54,602 nucleotides of DNA, from positions 1 through 54,602 of the forward strand of contig NZ_WPIN01000032.1 in NCBI RefSeq assembly GCF_009754945.1, read 5' to 3'. Source of the DNA: Spirosoma arboris. GTDB taxonomy: Bacteria; Bacteroidota; Bacteroidia; Cytophagales; Spirosomataceae. Position numbers and translations under genes: made by a program. Below, in pieces: positions 41,728 through 51,125 of this stretch (positions are counted from its first letter, which is position 1; every line of letters begins with the position of its first letter). The notes beneath the pieces were generated by a model, which was not told where the DNA came from, did no database searches, and saw nothing but the letters and a program-made list of their open reading frames with translations.

Positions 41728-42144
41728 TTAATTAAGGTCACATCGGTTCGCTGAGTAGGACGGCGTGATGAGGCAGAGGGTAGCTTGAATGCGCTGGTTC
41801 CAATCATTTAGAAGCGCCGTATGTTGGCGAAGTTGGCCAATCGTAAGTGGCACAGTAGGAGAATAATCTGGCCCTTGGATATGGGCACTTAATTCGTCTA
41901 GAAGCACACAAGCTTCTCGTTGGAGTTGCTTTAAATCAGATTCTATTTGGGGACTTAACTGGAGTCGAACTGGTTGGGACGACGAAAAAATGGGCGAATA
42001 GCGCACAGCTAACAATAGATCTACCTGCTGGTAGCCGTGACCCAGTTGCTCAATCGCCTGGAGCCACTCCGTCAGAATTTTCCTGTAATTTTCTTCATCC
42101 GCCGAGTCTAAAGAAAAGGGCGCTTGCTTCTGTTTCATCGGCAA
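41728..42144 (-). CDS. Hypothetical helical protein
   Basis: 138 residues, no signal peptide. Long amphipathic helices: ENYRKILTEWLQAIEQLGHGYQQVDLLLAV, LSPQIESDLKQLQREACVLLDELSAH and QLRQHTALLNDWNQRIQ. No named family. It is the first gene of a two-gene minus-strand unit and lies downstream (same strand) of the giant CheB/CheR kinase, 265 bp away. Confidence 0.55.
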   Translation of the reverse strand: MPMKQKQAPFSLDSADEENYRKILTEWLQAIEQLGHGYQQVDLLLAVRYSPIFSSSQPVRLQLSPQIESDLKQLQREACVLLDELSAHIQGPDYSPTVPLTIGQLRQHTALLNDWNQRIQATLCLITPSYSANRCDLN

Positions 42145-42409
42145 CCTAGTCGAGTAGAATGATGAATTGACCCATTAAAGGTTAACCAATAAAGTTTATT
42201 TTCCTAATATTATCTCATAATTACACGGAATAAATCAATTTATTTAGTAGCATGTAAATAACATGTACTAACAGGAGGCTTGGATGGTTGCCACATCGAT
42301 ACGGTAGAGAATAGAACTGATCGTAACTAATGGATAGCCAGTTTGAACCGAACCACGAGCCATAGAATGAAAGTTAGTTACCTGCTAATAAGCACAACCA
42401 ATCCAACTC

Positions 42410-45400
42410 TCAGAGTGACAACAACGAATCCAGTAACTCAGTTACCGCTTCCAGCCCAACGGGCTTGACCAGGTGTCCAGTAAAACCAGCTTCCCGACTC
42501 CGGCGTTTGTCGTCAGCTTGCCCATAACCCGTCAAGGCAATTAAAATCAGATCACGACCCCAAGGTTGCTGACGAATCAGGCGGGCCGTTTCATAGCCGT
42601 CTAGACCAGACATGCCAATATCGAGCAAGATCACCTCGGGCTGTAGATGCTCAGCCGCTTCCAACGCTTGCTGGCCATTATAGCGAACATCGACTTGGTA
42701 ACCACTCATCTCCAATAGCAAGGCGAAGGTATCAGCCGCATCAGGATTATCATCGACCACTAAAATCCGACGACCAGGTGTGCTTAACAGGCTCTGTTCA
42801 GGGGTAAGTGGCAGCCCTTGACTAGAACCCGTTGAACCAGGAAGGTAAACCAGGAACTCACTCCCTTTACCCAACCCCTCACTTCGAACCTCCACTCGCC
42901 CACCGTGCAGCTCAACCAGGCGTTTGACGAGCGTCAGTCCCAGACCCAATCCACCCTTAGAACGAGCTAGGGAATTGTCGACCTGCGCAAACAATTCGAA
43001 GATCCGTTCCTGCTGGTCAGCTGCCAGGCCAATGCCATTATCACGCACTCGTAAGCGGACTTGGTTGTTGACTAAATCCAGATCAACCCAAACCTGGCCC
43101 CCTTCCAGTGTGTACCGGGCACCATTGGTGAGTAGATTGGTGATCACTTGTGTCAAGCGAGTGGCATCGCCAATTATATGCAAGGGTTCGGTTGGCAAAG
43201 AAACCGATAACTCACGGGAAAGGGACTCATAGAGAGACTGTACACTATCGACAGCCTGAGCCACTAGTGTTCCCATATCCAGCAGCGCTGGCTGCAGCAC
43301 AATTTTTCCCTGATTGATGCGGCTCACATCCAGTAAGTCATCCACCAGCCGAACCAGATGATCTGCCTGGCGACTCATCAAGTCGAGAACTGAACGCATC
43401 GGCTCATTTTGTTCTGCATTTAGCGTCAGCAGTTGCAACGCATGACGAATGGGGGCCAGTGGATTACGCAATTCATGGGCGAGCATAGCCAAAAATTCGT
43501 CTTTTCGTCGATCCGACTCCCGCAGGATTTCTTCGGTAGCCTTACGTCGGGTAATATCCCGGGCCACTGTAGAGACACCGATGACCTGCCCGAAAGCATC
43601 CTTTACGGGCGAGAGCGCCACTTCCAGGTTCAAGATCTGCCCGGCTTTGGTGATCTGGACGGTTTCATAGGTTTCAACCTGCTGAGCCTGTTTTATTTTC
43701 TCTGTATTGTTTAGTATATGGGCCAGATCTTGAGGTAGAGACAGCAGGGTCAGCGGTTGGCCGATGACTTCCTGTGCCGGGTAACCGTAAAGCGCTTCAG
43801 CAGCTTGGTTCCAACTGGTGATCAGACCTCTAAAATTGGTTGTTATTATTGAGTCCTGCGATGATTCGACAATTGAGGCCAGAAAATAGTTAGCTTCTTC
43901 AGACTTCTTACGCTGGGTGATATCAACAAAGGTCAGCACTAGGCCGTTGATTCGGTCGTCAGCCGTGCGGTAAGGTATCATGCGCCCCATAAACATGCGC
44001 CCGTCCGTGGTACCTACCTCTCGCTCGATGGGTTGGAGTGTAGCCAGTACTGATTCGGCATCGGCTTGCCACTGCGTATAGTCAAGTCGACCAGTAATAT
44101 CACTTAGAGGCCGCCCTACATCGGTGGCGATCAAATTAAAAATAGTCCGTGTCGCTGGCGTAAACAGGTTGACTCGTAGACTCCGATCCAGAAATAGGGT
44201 AGCAATGTCAGTGGCATTAATCAGGTTCTGCAGATTGTTGCTAGCCAGCAATAGCTCCTCTACTTTTATTTTTAATTCCTGGTTGATCGTAGTGAGTTCT
44301 TCGTTGATTGACTGGAGTTCTTCCTTACTGGTCTCCAACTCTTCGGCCGATGAGCGCAATTCTTCATTAATAGCCTGTAACTCTTCGTTGGCCGCTTTCA
44401 ATTCCTCCGCTTGCAGTTCATGCTGCTCGTTGGCCAGCTTTAACTGCGCCTTAACTCGAATCAATTCTTCTTCTAGCTGATGGACCATGGGCTCAACCGC
44501 AGGGCGCTCACGGGTTGGCTCGACCGCTTCTTCAAGGGTTGGCTCAAAAAGAACCAACATAAACCCGCGGGCGGGGTTCCCCTCACCTAATACGGGACGA
44601 ACATGGAGGGTAATAAGATGAGGCTGATCTGCTAAGCGTACTGAGAGGAAAGGTACCACCACAGGGGTTCGCTGTTGAACGGCCTGGTAAAAGGCCGCTC
44701 GAAGTTCCAGCCGCAGGTCGGGCTGGATGAGTTGAAGTAGATTTTTGGACGGCTCGCCCCCGCCAATCTGCAGGTATCGTCCCGCCCGCTCAGACACGTG
44801 GAGGATGTCGAAAGTCTCATTAACCAGAATCGAGGGGGGACCATACTGCTCAAGAAGCTGGTAATGCAGCTCGCCATAACTCAGCCGTCCGTGCGCCGGA
44901 CTTTCATTGGCCTGGCTGACTCCCGGCACCCGTTTTTGGATGGCGCCTATCCCAGCGCTAATCTCGGGTACGGGGTAAGCGCGGTTGACCACAGATCGAC
45001 TCTGGAACAGGTGATGCTCCCGGTTGAGGGGGGCATACAGATCCCCTTTTCCTTCGGTGGTTTCGGCAAGACCCAACAGCAGATAGCCCCCAGGATTAAG
45101 GGCAAAGTGAAACGTCTCTAGCGCCCGCTGCTGGGCCGTCTGATTAAAGTAAATGAGCAAATTTCGGCAGCTCACCAGATTTAGTCGGGAAAATGGCGGA
45201 TCTTTAAGCACATTATGGTGGGCAAATAATACCATATCCCGAATCTCGGGGCGAACGCGATACACCTCCCCTTCCTTGGTAAAAAAGCGACGAAGTCGTT
45301 CGGGCGATATGTCGGCGGCATCATTGAGGGTATAGAGCCCTTCGCGGGCGGTTGCTAGTGCCGTCTCATCCAGGTCGGTGGCGAAGATCTGTACCGTTGG

Positions 45401-46447
45401 GGCATCGACTACATCCAGAGTCCGTTCAGCGCAAAGTATCGCAATAGAATAGGCTTCTTCGCCCGTGGCACAACCAGCCACCCAGATACGCAAAGTGTCG
45501 TCTTGGGTTTTGGCATGAGTTAATAAAGGCATTAACTGCAGCTCCAGAGTAGTAAATACGGGTCTGTCGCGAAAAAAATTGGTAACCGAGATCAACAAAT
45601 CTTTTAGTAGAGCCTGGACTTCTTCGGGATGCGCTCGCAGAAAGGTGACATAGGTGGGCAGATCAAGCAGATTGTGCACGTTTAATCGTCGCTCAATTCG
45701 CCTGAGCATAGTGGGGCGCTTGTAATTGGTAAAGTCGTGGCCAGTGTGCAGGCGTAGCTGAGCAAACACATCCCGCAAGGCTTGCTGGGGCTCATCAGAA
45801 CTAGGTTGGATTCCCCCGGCTATAAACAAGGCGACCCAGTTGTGAGCGTATGCCCGCAACCGGGCTGGAATCTCCTCAACAGGCAGTATATCATCCACCA
45901 GATCAGTAGCGATGGCATGACGGGGCATCTCGTTGTAATCGGCCTGGCGGGGGTTCTGCACGAAGACTGCACCACCCCGCTCCTTGATTCGCTTGAGGCC
46001 CATGGAGCCGTTAGCTCCCGTGCCCGAGAGGATCACCCCAATTGCCCGCTCCATGTGCGACTCGGCTAGGGTTCGAAAGAAAATATCCACCGGTGCCCGT
46101 CGGTCTTCGATCTGGGCATTGGGAAGCACTATCAGGTACCCATCCTCCATTTGCAGGTGCTTACTGGGCGGTACCACATAAACGTGATCAGCGATAACTC
46201 GCACCCGCTGCTCCACCTTATGGACAGGAATGCTGGCTACTCCTTGTAGAATTTGGGTCAACTGGGAGTCATAATCGGGCGATAAGTGTAGGATCACTAC
46301 GTAGGCTAGACCTGAATCGGGAGTTACCTGCTTAAAAAATTGGGTCAGCGCTTCAACGCCCCCTGCGGAGGCTCCGATGCCCACAATAATTGTCTCTGCC
46401 GGAGTGGGTTGGTCTGGTGTTTCTGATGTTGACTTTTTCTTACTCAA
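42410..46447 (-). CDS. CheB-CheR-PAS-histidine kinase-REC hybrid sensor
   Basis: 1345-residue soluble hybrid. Order: CheB-type methylesterase (about 15-205, Ser27 in GIGASAGGVEAL); CheR methyltransferase (about 225-480, SVTNFFRDRPVF and AdoMet motif WVAGCATGEEAYS); a long Glu/Leu coiled coil (about 650-740); PAS domains (a first at about 525-635, then about 745-985); HisKA with His991 in LAMLAHELRNPLAP; HATPase (NLLTNGARYTLEGG, GLGLGLTLVKRLVELHGG); C-terminal receiver with Asp1276 in VILLDIGMSGLDG. In the CheB loop the usual Asp of GTGxDG is Asn (GTGANGS). Such CheB/CheR kinases modify or sense through methyl groups; here no chemoreceptor is nearby. Confidence 0.92.
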   Translation of the reverse strand: MSKKKSTSETPDQPTPAETIIVGIGASAGGVEALTQFFKQVTPDSGLAYVVILHLSPDYDSQLTQILQGVASIPVHKVEQRVRVIADHVYVVPPSKHLQMEDGYLIVLPNAQIEDRRAPVDIFFRTLAESHMERAIGVILSGTGANGSMGLKRIKERGGAVFVQNPRQADYNEMPRHAIATDLVDDILPVEEIPARLRAYAHNWVALFIAGGIQPSSDEPQQALRDVFAQLRLHTGHDFTNYKRPTMLRRIERRLNVHNLLDLPTYVTFLRAHPEEVQALLKDLLISVTNFFRDRPVFTTLELQLMPLLTHAKTQDDTLRIWVAGCATGEEAYSIAILCAERTLDVVDAPTVQIFATDLDETALATAREGLYTLNDAADISPERLRRFFTKEGEVYRVRPEIRDMVLFAHHNVLKDPPFSRLNLVSCRNLLIYFNQTAQQRALETFHFALNPGGYLLLGLAETTEGKGDLYAPLNREHHLFQSRSVVNRAYPVPEISAGIGAIQKRVPGVSQANESPAHGRLSYGELHYQLLEQYGPPSILVNETFDILHVSERAGRYLQIGGGEPSKNLLQLIQPDLRLELRAAFYQAVQQRTPVVVPFLSVRLADQPHLITLHVRPVLGEGNPARGFMLVLFEPTLEEAVEPTRERPAVEPMVHQLEEELIRVKAQLKLANEQHELQAEELKAANEELQAINEELRSSAEELETSKEELQSINEELTTINQELKIKVEELLLASNNLQNLINATDIATLFLDRSLRVNLFTPATRTIFNLIATDVGRPLSDITGRLDYTQWQADAESVLATLQPIEREVGTTDGRMFMGRMIPYRTADDRINGLVLTFVDITQRKKSEEANYFLASIVESSQDSIITTNFRGLITSWNQAAEALYGYPAQEVIGQPLTLLSLPQDLAHILNNTEKIKQAQQVETYETVQITKAGQILNLEVALSPVKDAFGQVIGVSTVARDITRRKATEEILRESDRRKDEFLAMLAHELRNPLAPIRHALQLLTLNAEQNEPMRSVLDLMSRQADHLVRLVDDLLDVSRINQGKIVLQPALLDMGTLVAQAVDSVQSLYESLSRELSVSLPTEPLHIIGDATRLTQVITNLLTNGARYTLEGGQVWVDLDLVNNQVRLRVRDNGIGLAADQQERIFELFAQVDNSLARSKGGLGLGLTLVKRLVELHGGRVEVRSEGLGKGSEFLVYLPGSTGSSQGLPLTPEQSLLSTPGRRILVVDDNPDAADTFALLLEMSGYQVDVRYNGQQALEAAEHLQPEVILLDIGMSGLDGYETARLIRQQPWGRDLILIALTGYGQADDKRRSREAGFTGHLVKPVGLEAVTELLDSLLSL

Positions 46448-46934
46448 GGGGAAAATGGTCTAGGTAAGGGAAATTACTGGAGAGCGGAGTGAATCGGCTC
46501 AAAGTCACCGGAACGCTGATCGTCAAAGCTTTCCGGTATGGGGCCGTCCGACTAGCCAGTCTTTAAATCTTATCTGATCATCGAAGATAAGTCTGATAAG
46601 TCAATTTTGTTTGCTAGTTCCTCAATATCTCGTAGCATGATCAGTTGATCCAATTTTGGTAATCCAAAAGCACTTTTTTAATGGCATAGGTATATTTCAA
46701 ACAGAGACACTACCAAACACTCAATGAATGGAGATTCTACATTTATGCAGCTTTCAGCCTTAAAATCATAGCCGCATCGCCATAAATATCCAATAATTTA
46801 TGGTGGTAAAAATTGCTCTAAATGGAAAACTGACAAGATCCCCTGTAAAAGTTAGACCTTGTCAGCTACTACCTGATTAAATAGTCAACGAAATTTTACT
46901 CGGTTTCTGCCGACGCGAGTTCATTGACGGAACT
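46448..46934. other. Gene-poor gap upstream of the hybrid kinase
   Basis: 487 bp, AT-rich, no convincing coding frame. A small hairpin CTTATC-(N11)-GATAAG lies at about 46568-46590. It presumably holds the promoter of the CheB/CheR kinase on the minus strand and the end of the DUF892 pseudogene, but no signal was recognised with confidence. Confidence 0.4.
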
Positions 46935-47412
46935 TTATGCAATTTGGGTTAATAATTCATCAGTTTGCTTTTCCTCAGTTAAGGTCGCTTCCAGCAATTT
47001 AACGGCCTTGAAGAAACCTAATATACCCGCCAAAGTGCGTAGCGTGCCATAGGTCGCAATTTCATAATGCTCTACCTTCTGAGCCGCAGCAATTAAGGAC
47101 ACATCTCGTGTCATCTTGCCTGCCTTCGTGTATTCCAGCAGTTCTTTTGCTTCTTTCACCAGCCCATCCATACCCTGGATTTTTTGGCACTGGCGGTTTC
47201 GCCTATGGACTCAAAAACCTGTTCTAGTCGGCTAACATGACCTTCCGTTTGGCTTAGATGGTTCTTAAAGGCACTTTTTAATTTAGGCAAGGTAGCCTCC
47301 TTGGCCAGTTTAGGTAAATTCTTCACTAAATGTTTTTTGGCCTAATAAATGTCTTTCAGTTCGTCCTGAACTAATTTGGTCAATGCGCTATCCTGTGTTT
47401 TTGTTTGGCCAT
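46935..47412 (-). pseudogene. Decayed DUF892 (YciE/YciF) ferritin-like gene
   Basis: The intact 3' end (46935-47171) encodes DGLVKEAKELLEYTKAGK and IAAAQKVEHYEIATYGTLRTLAG, clear DUF892. The upstream coding continues but is broken: from ATG 47412 (MAKQK) the frame is lost in an A-run; another frame reads DSALTKLVQDELKDIY, then TAG where the family has Trp (IYWAKKHL), then AKKHLVKNLPKLAKEATLPKLKSAF and EGHVSRLEQVFESIGE; a further one-base shift in a six-A run joins the intact end. Three separate lesions show a true pseudogene. The family consists of ferritin-like stress proteins. Confidence 0.85.
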
Positions 47413-47822
47413 GATCAATCACCACGCGTGGTTTTAGTATAGCGATTTTACGCGCTCTGATTAGGCTTGTTCAGTGGGTAAGCTACTACTTGCTGGAAGT
47501 CGTGATTGTCACAAACTAACTTTCAGCAGACTTATCCTTATACTGAGGCTGTTGGATCGAAGTGGCAAATGAAAATACATTTGGTCAATCATTTTATAAA
47601 TACTGGGGTTGGCCGTTGTCTCACTTTGTGACTTGGTGATTCGCTTAAACGAGGACCTCAGTTCCAGGGCTATTCCCGACAGTAACCACCCAGCAAGCCC
47701 TAAAACAGTTCAATCAGGTGATTGGCTAAAATGAGTATCATCGTTTCAAGGCGAATCCCTAAAACTAAAGAGATTAAGCTGGGTTACGGTAAACAGGTCG
47801 TCTTTACTCAACAACATCTAAA
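47413..47822. other. Gene-poor gap
   Basis: 410 bp. No full gene; a frame near 47735-47820 ending in SRRIPKTKEIKLGYGKQVVF without a start is visible and not recognised. It may be remnant coding DNA. Confidence 0.35.
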
Positions 47823-48116
47823 ATGAATCGATTTATAGTACTCTATTTGCACCAAGATGCCTACAGGCATATTGCTTGCCAAACTCAACTTGAAGCAAAT
47901 GACTATCTTAAACAGGTTTTTATCAGGGAAGGCGGTACTCCAATGGGCATTTATGATGCTAAAACTGAATTGTTCAAATGGGAGCCCGTTCGCCAGCTAC
48001 AATATGATCAGCTGTGTTTAGAAGAACAGAGCCGATTGGGCCATCACATAATTGCCATCGCTCAATTGTTTTTAACGCAAGTTACCTCCCTAGCTGCCAT
48101 CCAGCTTCAACCCTAG
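47823..48116 (+). CDS. Small hypothetical protein
   Basis: 97 residues, ATG start, complete frame. MNRFIVLYLHQDAYRHIACQTQLEANDYLKQVFIREGG and PMGIYDAKTELFKWEP suggest a mixed alpha/beta fold, but no named family is recognised. Neighbours are decayed DNA and a PH-like membrane gene, so expression is unsure. Confidence 0.45.
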   Translation: MNRFIVLYLHQDAYRHIACQTQLEANDYLKQVFIREGGTPMGIYDAKTELFKWEPVRQLQYDQLCLEEQSRLGHHIIAIAQLFLTQVTSLAAIQLQP

Positions 48117-48145
48117 GAAGGCTAAGCATATTACCTGTCCTTATC

Positions 48146-48571
48146 TCAATTGGGGCTGATGATGTCTAGTTTTTGATTGATATAAGCACTTAGTAGCTCT
48201 GGCACGTTAGTACCGATTCGTATTGTACGAACTTTTCCTTTTAGCGTCAACTCAATTGCATCCAAACCAGATACTGTATAGAGTGTAAAAGCTGAACTTA
48301 CGCGAATACCCCAACCCGACCATATCGAATTTCTGACCACTTTTACGCCCACAACTTGGTCGAGGGATATGCTGCGTTGAATGAGGCCAATGCCAAACAC
48401 AAACTTAATGTGCTGGTTGGTTACATAAACGTCCAATTTGTAGAATAAAAGTAGAATGATCCCCAGCAGGGCCAGGATAGGCTTTGCAGCGGTGGGATCA
48501 AGCCAGCCAATTATTAAAGCGGCAGCTACTAGCGTAACCAATGTTGAGGTACCGATTTGTGAGACTTTCAT
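48146..48571 (-). CDS. Small membrane protein with bacterial PH-like domain
   Basis: 141 residues. Two hydrophobic segments near the N-terminus (TLVTLVAAALIIGWL and PILALLGIILLLFY) are followed by a PH-like fold: LDVYVTNQHIKFVFGIGLIQRSISLDQVVGVKVVRN, then ELTLKGKVRTIRIGTNVPELLSAYI. This layout matches the bPH2/YdbS-type family of unknown role in the envelope. ATG start at 48571. Confidence 0.65.
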   Translation of the reverse strand: MKVSQIGTSTLVTLVAAALIIGWLDPTAAKPILALLGIILLLFYKLDVYVTNQHIKFVFGIGLIQRSISLDQVVGVKVVRNSIWSGWGIRVSSAFTLYTVSGLDAIELTLKGKVRTIRIGTNVPELLSAYINQKLDIISPN

Positions 48572-48946
48572 CGGGATCTAACTTGTTAGGAGGGGTCACC
48601 TGTATTGATCAACTTGACTGACGTAGTATAGACTTTAGTCTCAAAGCGTGGGATTTATGCAGTTTATAACTAAGGGACCGGATTGGCTCCCTTTTACCAA
48701 CTGATTCAGACATAATTGAGAGGGGCAGTTACTACTCAGAAAGTCACTACCTGGCTGTATGATCCGGCAAGGGGCGTAATTGATTCGAGATTGGCGACGG
48801 GCGGGTTCAATAAGCAAACCGGAACATACCCGAACTAACCAGCCTCCAAACCCATCCCAAAGCGAACCCGTACTACTGACAGGTACAGAGTAACACAAGC
48901 GATCCGATGAGCTAAAAGCGACGGCCTTAATGAGCATCTTATAAAA
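48572..48946. other. Gap without a supported gene
   Basis: 375 bp. A minus-strand ORF of 98 codons (48641-48937) exists, but its Ser/Arg/Cys composition and lack of any family pattern suggest a chance frame. A plus-strand frame reads TTWLYDPARGVIDSRLATGGFNKQTG with stops on both sides, perhaps an old coding remnant. Confidence 0.4.
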
Positions 48947-48985
48947 GATGGTGGCTAAGCACCATCCCGCTCGTATTTTTTTTTC
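48947..48985 (+). terminator. Hairpin followed by T-run
   Basis: GATGGTG (48947-48953) pairs with CACCATC (48960-48966), 6-nt loop, and a T-run follows at 48976-48984. No intact plus-strand gene lies just upstream, so it may be the relic of a lost transcript end. Confidence 0.5.
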
Positions 48986-49413
48986 CTTCTGTGGTAAATA
49001 ACAGGAAGGTAAGCGTGCGTTTTAACAAGCTCAAACCAGTAGAAATGTACATTTTGAATTAAGTTAGTCTGGACTTGGCCCCTTGAGCTTACTAATCTGA
49101 ATAATCATATGCTGAGCCACTTATCTAGAATTTATCATCTATCTCTTTGTAAAATTGGGTATTGCCAAATTGGCTGGCAATGATGGCGATCAGCCCTCTA
49201 TATGATTGTTAATAGGCTTTTCTCTTTGTTCACGCAGGCATAAGTAAGTCAACTAACGCCATCCATTGGCTTTCCTATGTCACCAGTTGGTCGCCTAGAG
49301 GAGCAATACGCAAAATTAATAGGTCTATATTGTCCAAATAAAAACATAAAGTTGATAAAAAGGACATAGGTCGCTACTTTCGGGTAACACACCATCTTTC
49401 TAAGAATACCTGT
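48986..49413. other. Gene-poor gap
   Basis: 428 bp, AT-rich. Contains the small dyad ATTGCCA/TGGCAAT (49161-49181). No coding frame recognised; the promoter of the 49414 gene should be here. Confidence 0.35.
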
Positions 49414-49779
49414 ATGCGAGACGACGAGCTACTAGTTTTTTCCGGGGCCTATTATAAGCTGATTAGCCTAAGCCTTGGCCCCAGCTTTTCCCACCAGGCC
49501 CAGGGTCTCGGACTGCTTATTCTAGATCAGCGGACTGGGTACACCGGCACCAAGAAGTTTCCCAGGGTAAAAAATAGGTTAATCGGTGCCCTAACCGAGC
49601 TTCTCCGTACTGCCCGGTACAAGGCGTTCCAGCCGCAACTGACCGGCTGGCAGCAAACAATTCTGGAGACCTCTTCCAGTCAGGAATTGGGCCAGTTTTG
49701 CCTGAACCTGCTGGCTATCCTGTTACCCCAAGTGGGGTATGAAAACCCCATTGTTACCAAGGTTGATAGGGGTACATAA
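49414..49779 (+). CDS. Orphan-family protein, copy 1
   Basis: 121 residues, ATG start, complete. Not recognised as a named family. MRDDELLVFSGAYYKLISLSLGPSFSHQAQG at the N-terminus and QPQLTGWQQTILETSSSQELGQFCLNLLAILLP at the C-terminus match, segment by segment, a second, broken copy at 49912-50264. Mostly helical, no signal peptide. Confidence 0.6.
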   Translation: MRDDELLVFSGAYYKLISLSLGPSFSHQAQGLGLLILDQRTGYTGTKKFPRVKNRLIGALTELLRTARYKAFQPQLTGWQQTILETSSSQELGQFCLNLLAILLPQVGYENPIVTKVDRGT

Positions 49780-49911
49780 AGGAGCATAACATTTGGGGAT
49801 TTCTAAGAAGGCTTGCCATCACTTAATAAACTTGTCAATTAATCTTTTCTAGCTATTTGGTTTGGGCCTAGCCTATGCTTTTAGCCGGTTTCCCCTCAAA
49901 CGGAACAGCGA

Positions 49912-50264
49912 ATGAATAATGATAAGTTAAGTAGCTATGCCCGTGCCTATGAGCATCTTATTATCACAGGCCTGGGAGCTAAATACGCTCAACAAGCTGG
50001 TGACTTTGAGCGGCTTCTCCAGGTCGAGCAGGGATTGATTCCGGCCCCAAAAAGCTGGTTTCAGTTAAGTTGCTGCTCGTCAGGGCTATGATCAGGTTGA
50101 CCCGATCGACGGAGTTCCGGTACCTATACCCGCAGTTGACGACTTGGCAGCAAAGAGTACTATTTACTGCTTCTACCAGGGAACTAGGCGAGTTTTGTGT
50201 GTACCTGAAGGGCTTGCTCTTTCCGGCGGTTGAAGACCAGCAGAACCTGGAGGATGAAGGATAG
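49912..50264 (+). pseudogene. Orphan-family protein, copy 2, frameshifted
   Basis: ATG 49912 opens MNNDKLSSYARAYEHLIITGLGAKYAQQAG, parallel to copy 1 (MRDDELLVFSGAYYKLISLSLG). The frame is lost near 50068 and the match resumes in the next frame as VKLLLVRAMIRLTRS and YPQLTTWQQRVLFTASTRELGEFCVYLKGLLFP, ending at 50264. The downstream half could still be translated from 50070. The two copies are 130 bp apart, so a tandem duplication followed by decay of one copy is the simplest reading. Confidence 0.7.
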
Positions 50265-50698
50265 GTGTTGGATCAGGCCTCTGGGTCACTCATAACTTCT
50301 GAAAAGAGAGATGCTGACGAAGCAGTACCCGTCGACGCCGGGAAATAGGTAAACTCAGGCCTGTAAGTAAATAAACCTCTGGCTTATTGATGGTTAATTC
50401 TAGCCGATCAATAAACGGGCGGCTGACCAGAATAGAGATGAGGAAGGGTTATATCGAATAAAACATGCTATAGAGCAGGTAATGAGTTGTTTGCCTTAAT
50501 TTGGCTTTACTTCTTTTTCCACTCATCCTCGCCCAGGTGAAAGCCATTTATTAGCCGATTAACACTGACCTGATTGCCGGAGTTGATTGTTTAGCAACGA
50601 ATGGGTAATGTCGTCTCTGAGATAGGTGTATTTTATTAAAATTCTCATCATGTGATTTGCACGCACAATTCGTTAGGTTGCAGACTAAGTTCGTGTGT
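50265..50698. other. Gene-poor gap
   Basis: About 430 bp with no recognised gene. The LytTR frame can be read upstream with a TTG at 50657, but the ATG at 50699 is preferred. Nothing else stands out. Confidence 0.4.
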
Positions 50699-51043
50699 AT
50701 GGCAAAAAGACTACCTAAAAAACAGCCGGTGAATTACTTTGATCCCCAGACCGTGTTATACCTGACCGGGGATGAAAATTACAGTCATGTTCACTTGATG
50801 AATGGGACGGTTGTTGTAGCGGCCCGCACCTTGAAATGGTTTGAAGAACAATGGCCCGTCTTCCTGCGTCCTCATAAACGCTCCCTGATCAATCCGGTTT
50901 ATGTGCTTGAGCTTTTGATTGCCTCGACCCTAAGCTCCCCCAGCTACGTAGTGATGCAGGATCAAGTTCAGTTACCTATTTCCCGCCGTCGAGTTTCTGG
51001 TATCGTTTATCACTTAAAGAAGAAAAGTACACCATTGAAATAA
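50699..51043 (+). CDS. Stand-alone LytTR DNA-binding domain protein
   Basis: 114 residues from ATG 50699, essentially only the LytTR domain: VLYLTGDENYSHVHLMNGTVVVAARTLKWFEEQW, FLRPHKRSLINPVYV and LPISRRRVSGIVYHL, the diagnostic order for LytTR. The family binds DNA as a 10-stranded beta fold and usually follows a receiver; here no receiver is attached. It sits beside the receiver genes 51126 and 52323, which might supply the missing input. Confidence 0.88.
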   Translation: MAKRLPKKQPVNYFDPQTVLYLTGDENYSHVHLMNGTVVVAARTLKWFEEQWPVFLRPHKRSLINPVYVLELLIASTLSSPSYVVMQDQVQLPISRRRVSGIVYHLKKKSTPLK

Positions 51044-51125
51044 TAGCCTGATCTAAGGGAACATCCGTCTATCGAGGAGCAGCTAGAAAAAATGCATACC
51101 TGAAAGGGCTTTATAGGCAGACAGC

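Noticed and set aside
44124..44480. 118-codon plus-strand ORF
   Set aside because: Antisense to the Glu/Leu coiled coil of the CheB/CheR kinase, which explains its Ser richness.
48641..48937. 98-codon minus-strand ORF
   Set aside because: Composition rich in Ser, Arg and Cys with no family pattern, and surrounding DNA is decayed; likely a chance frame.
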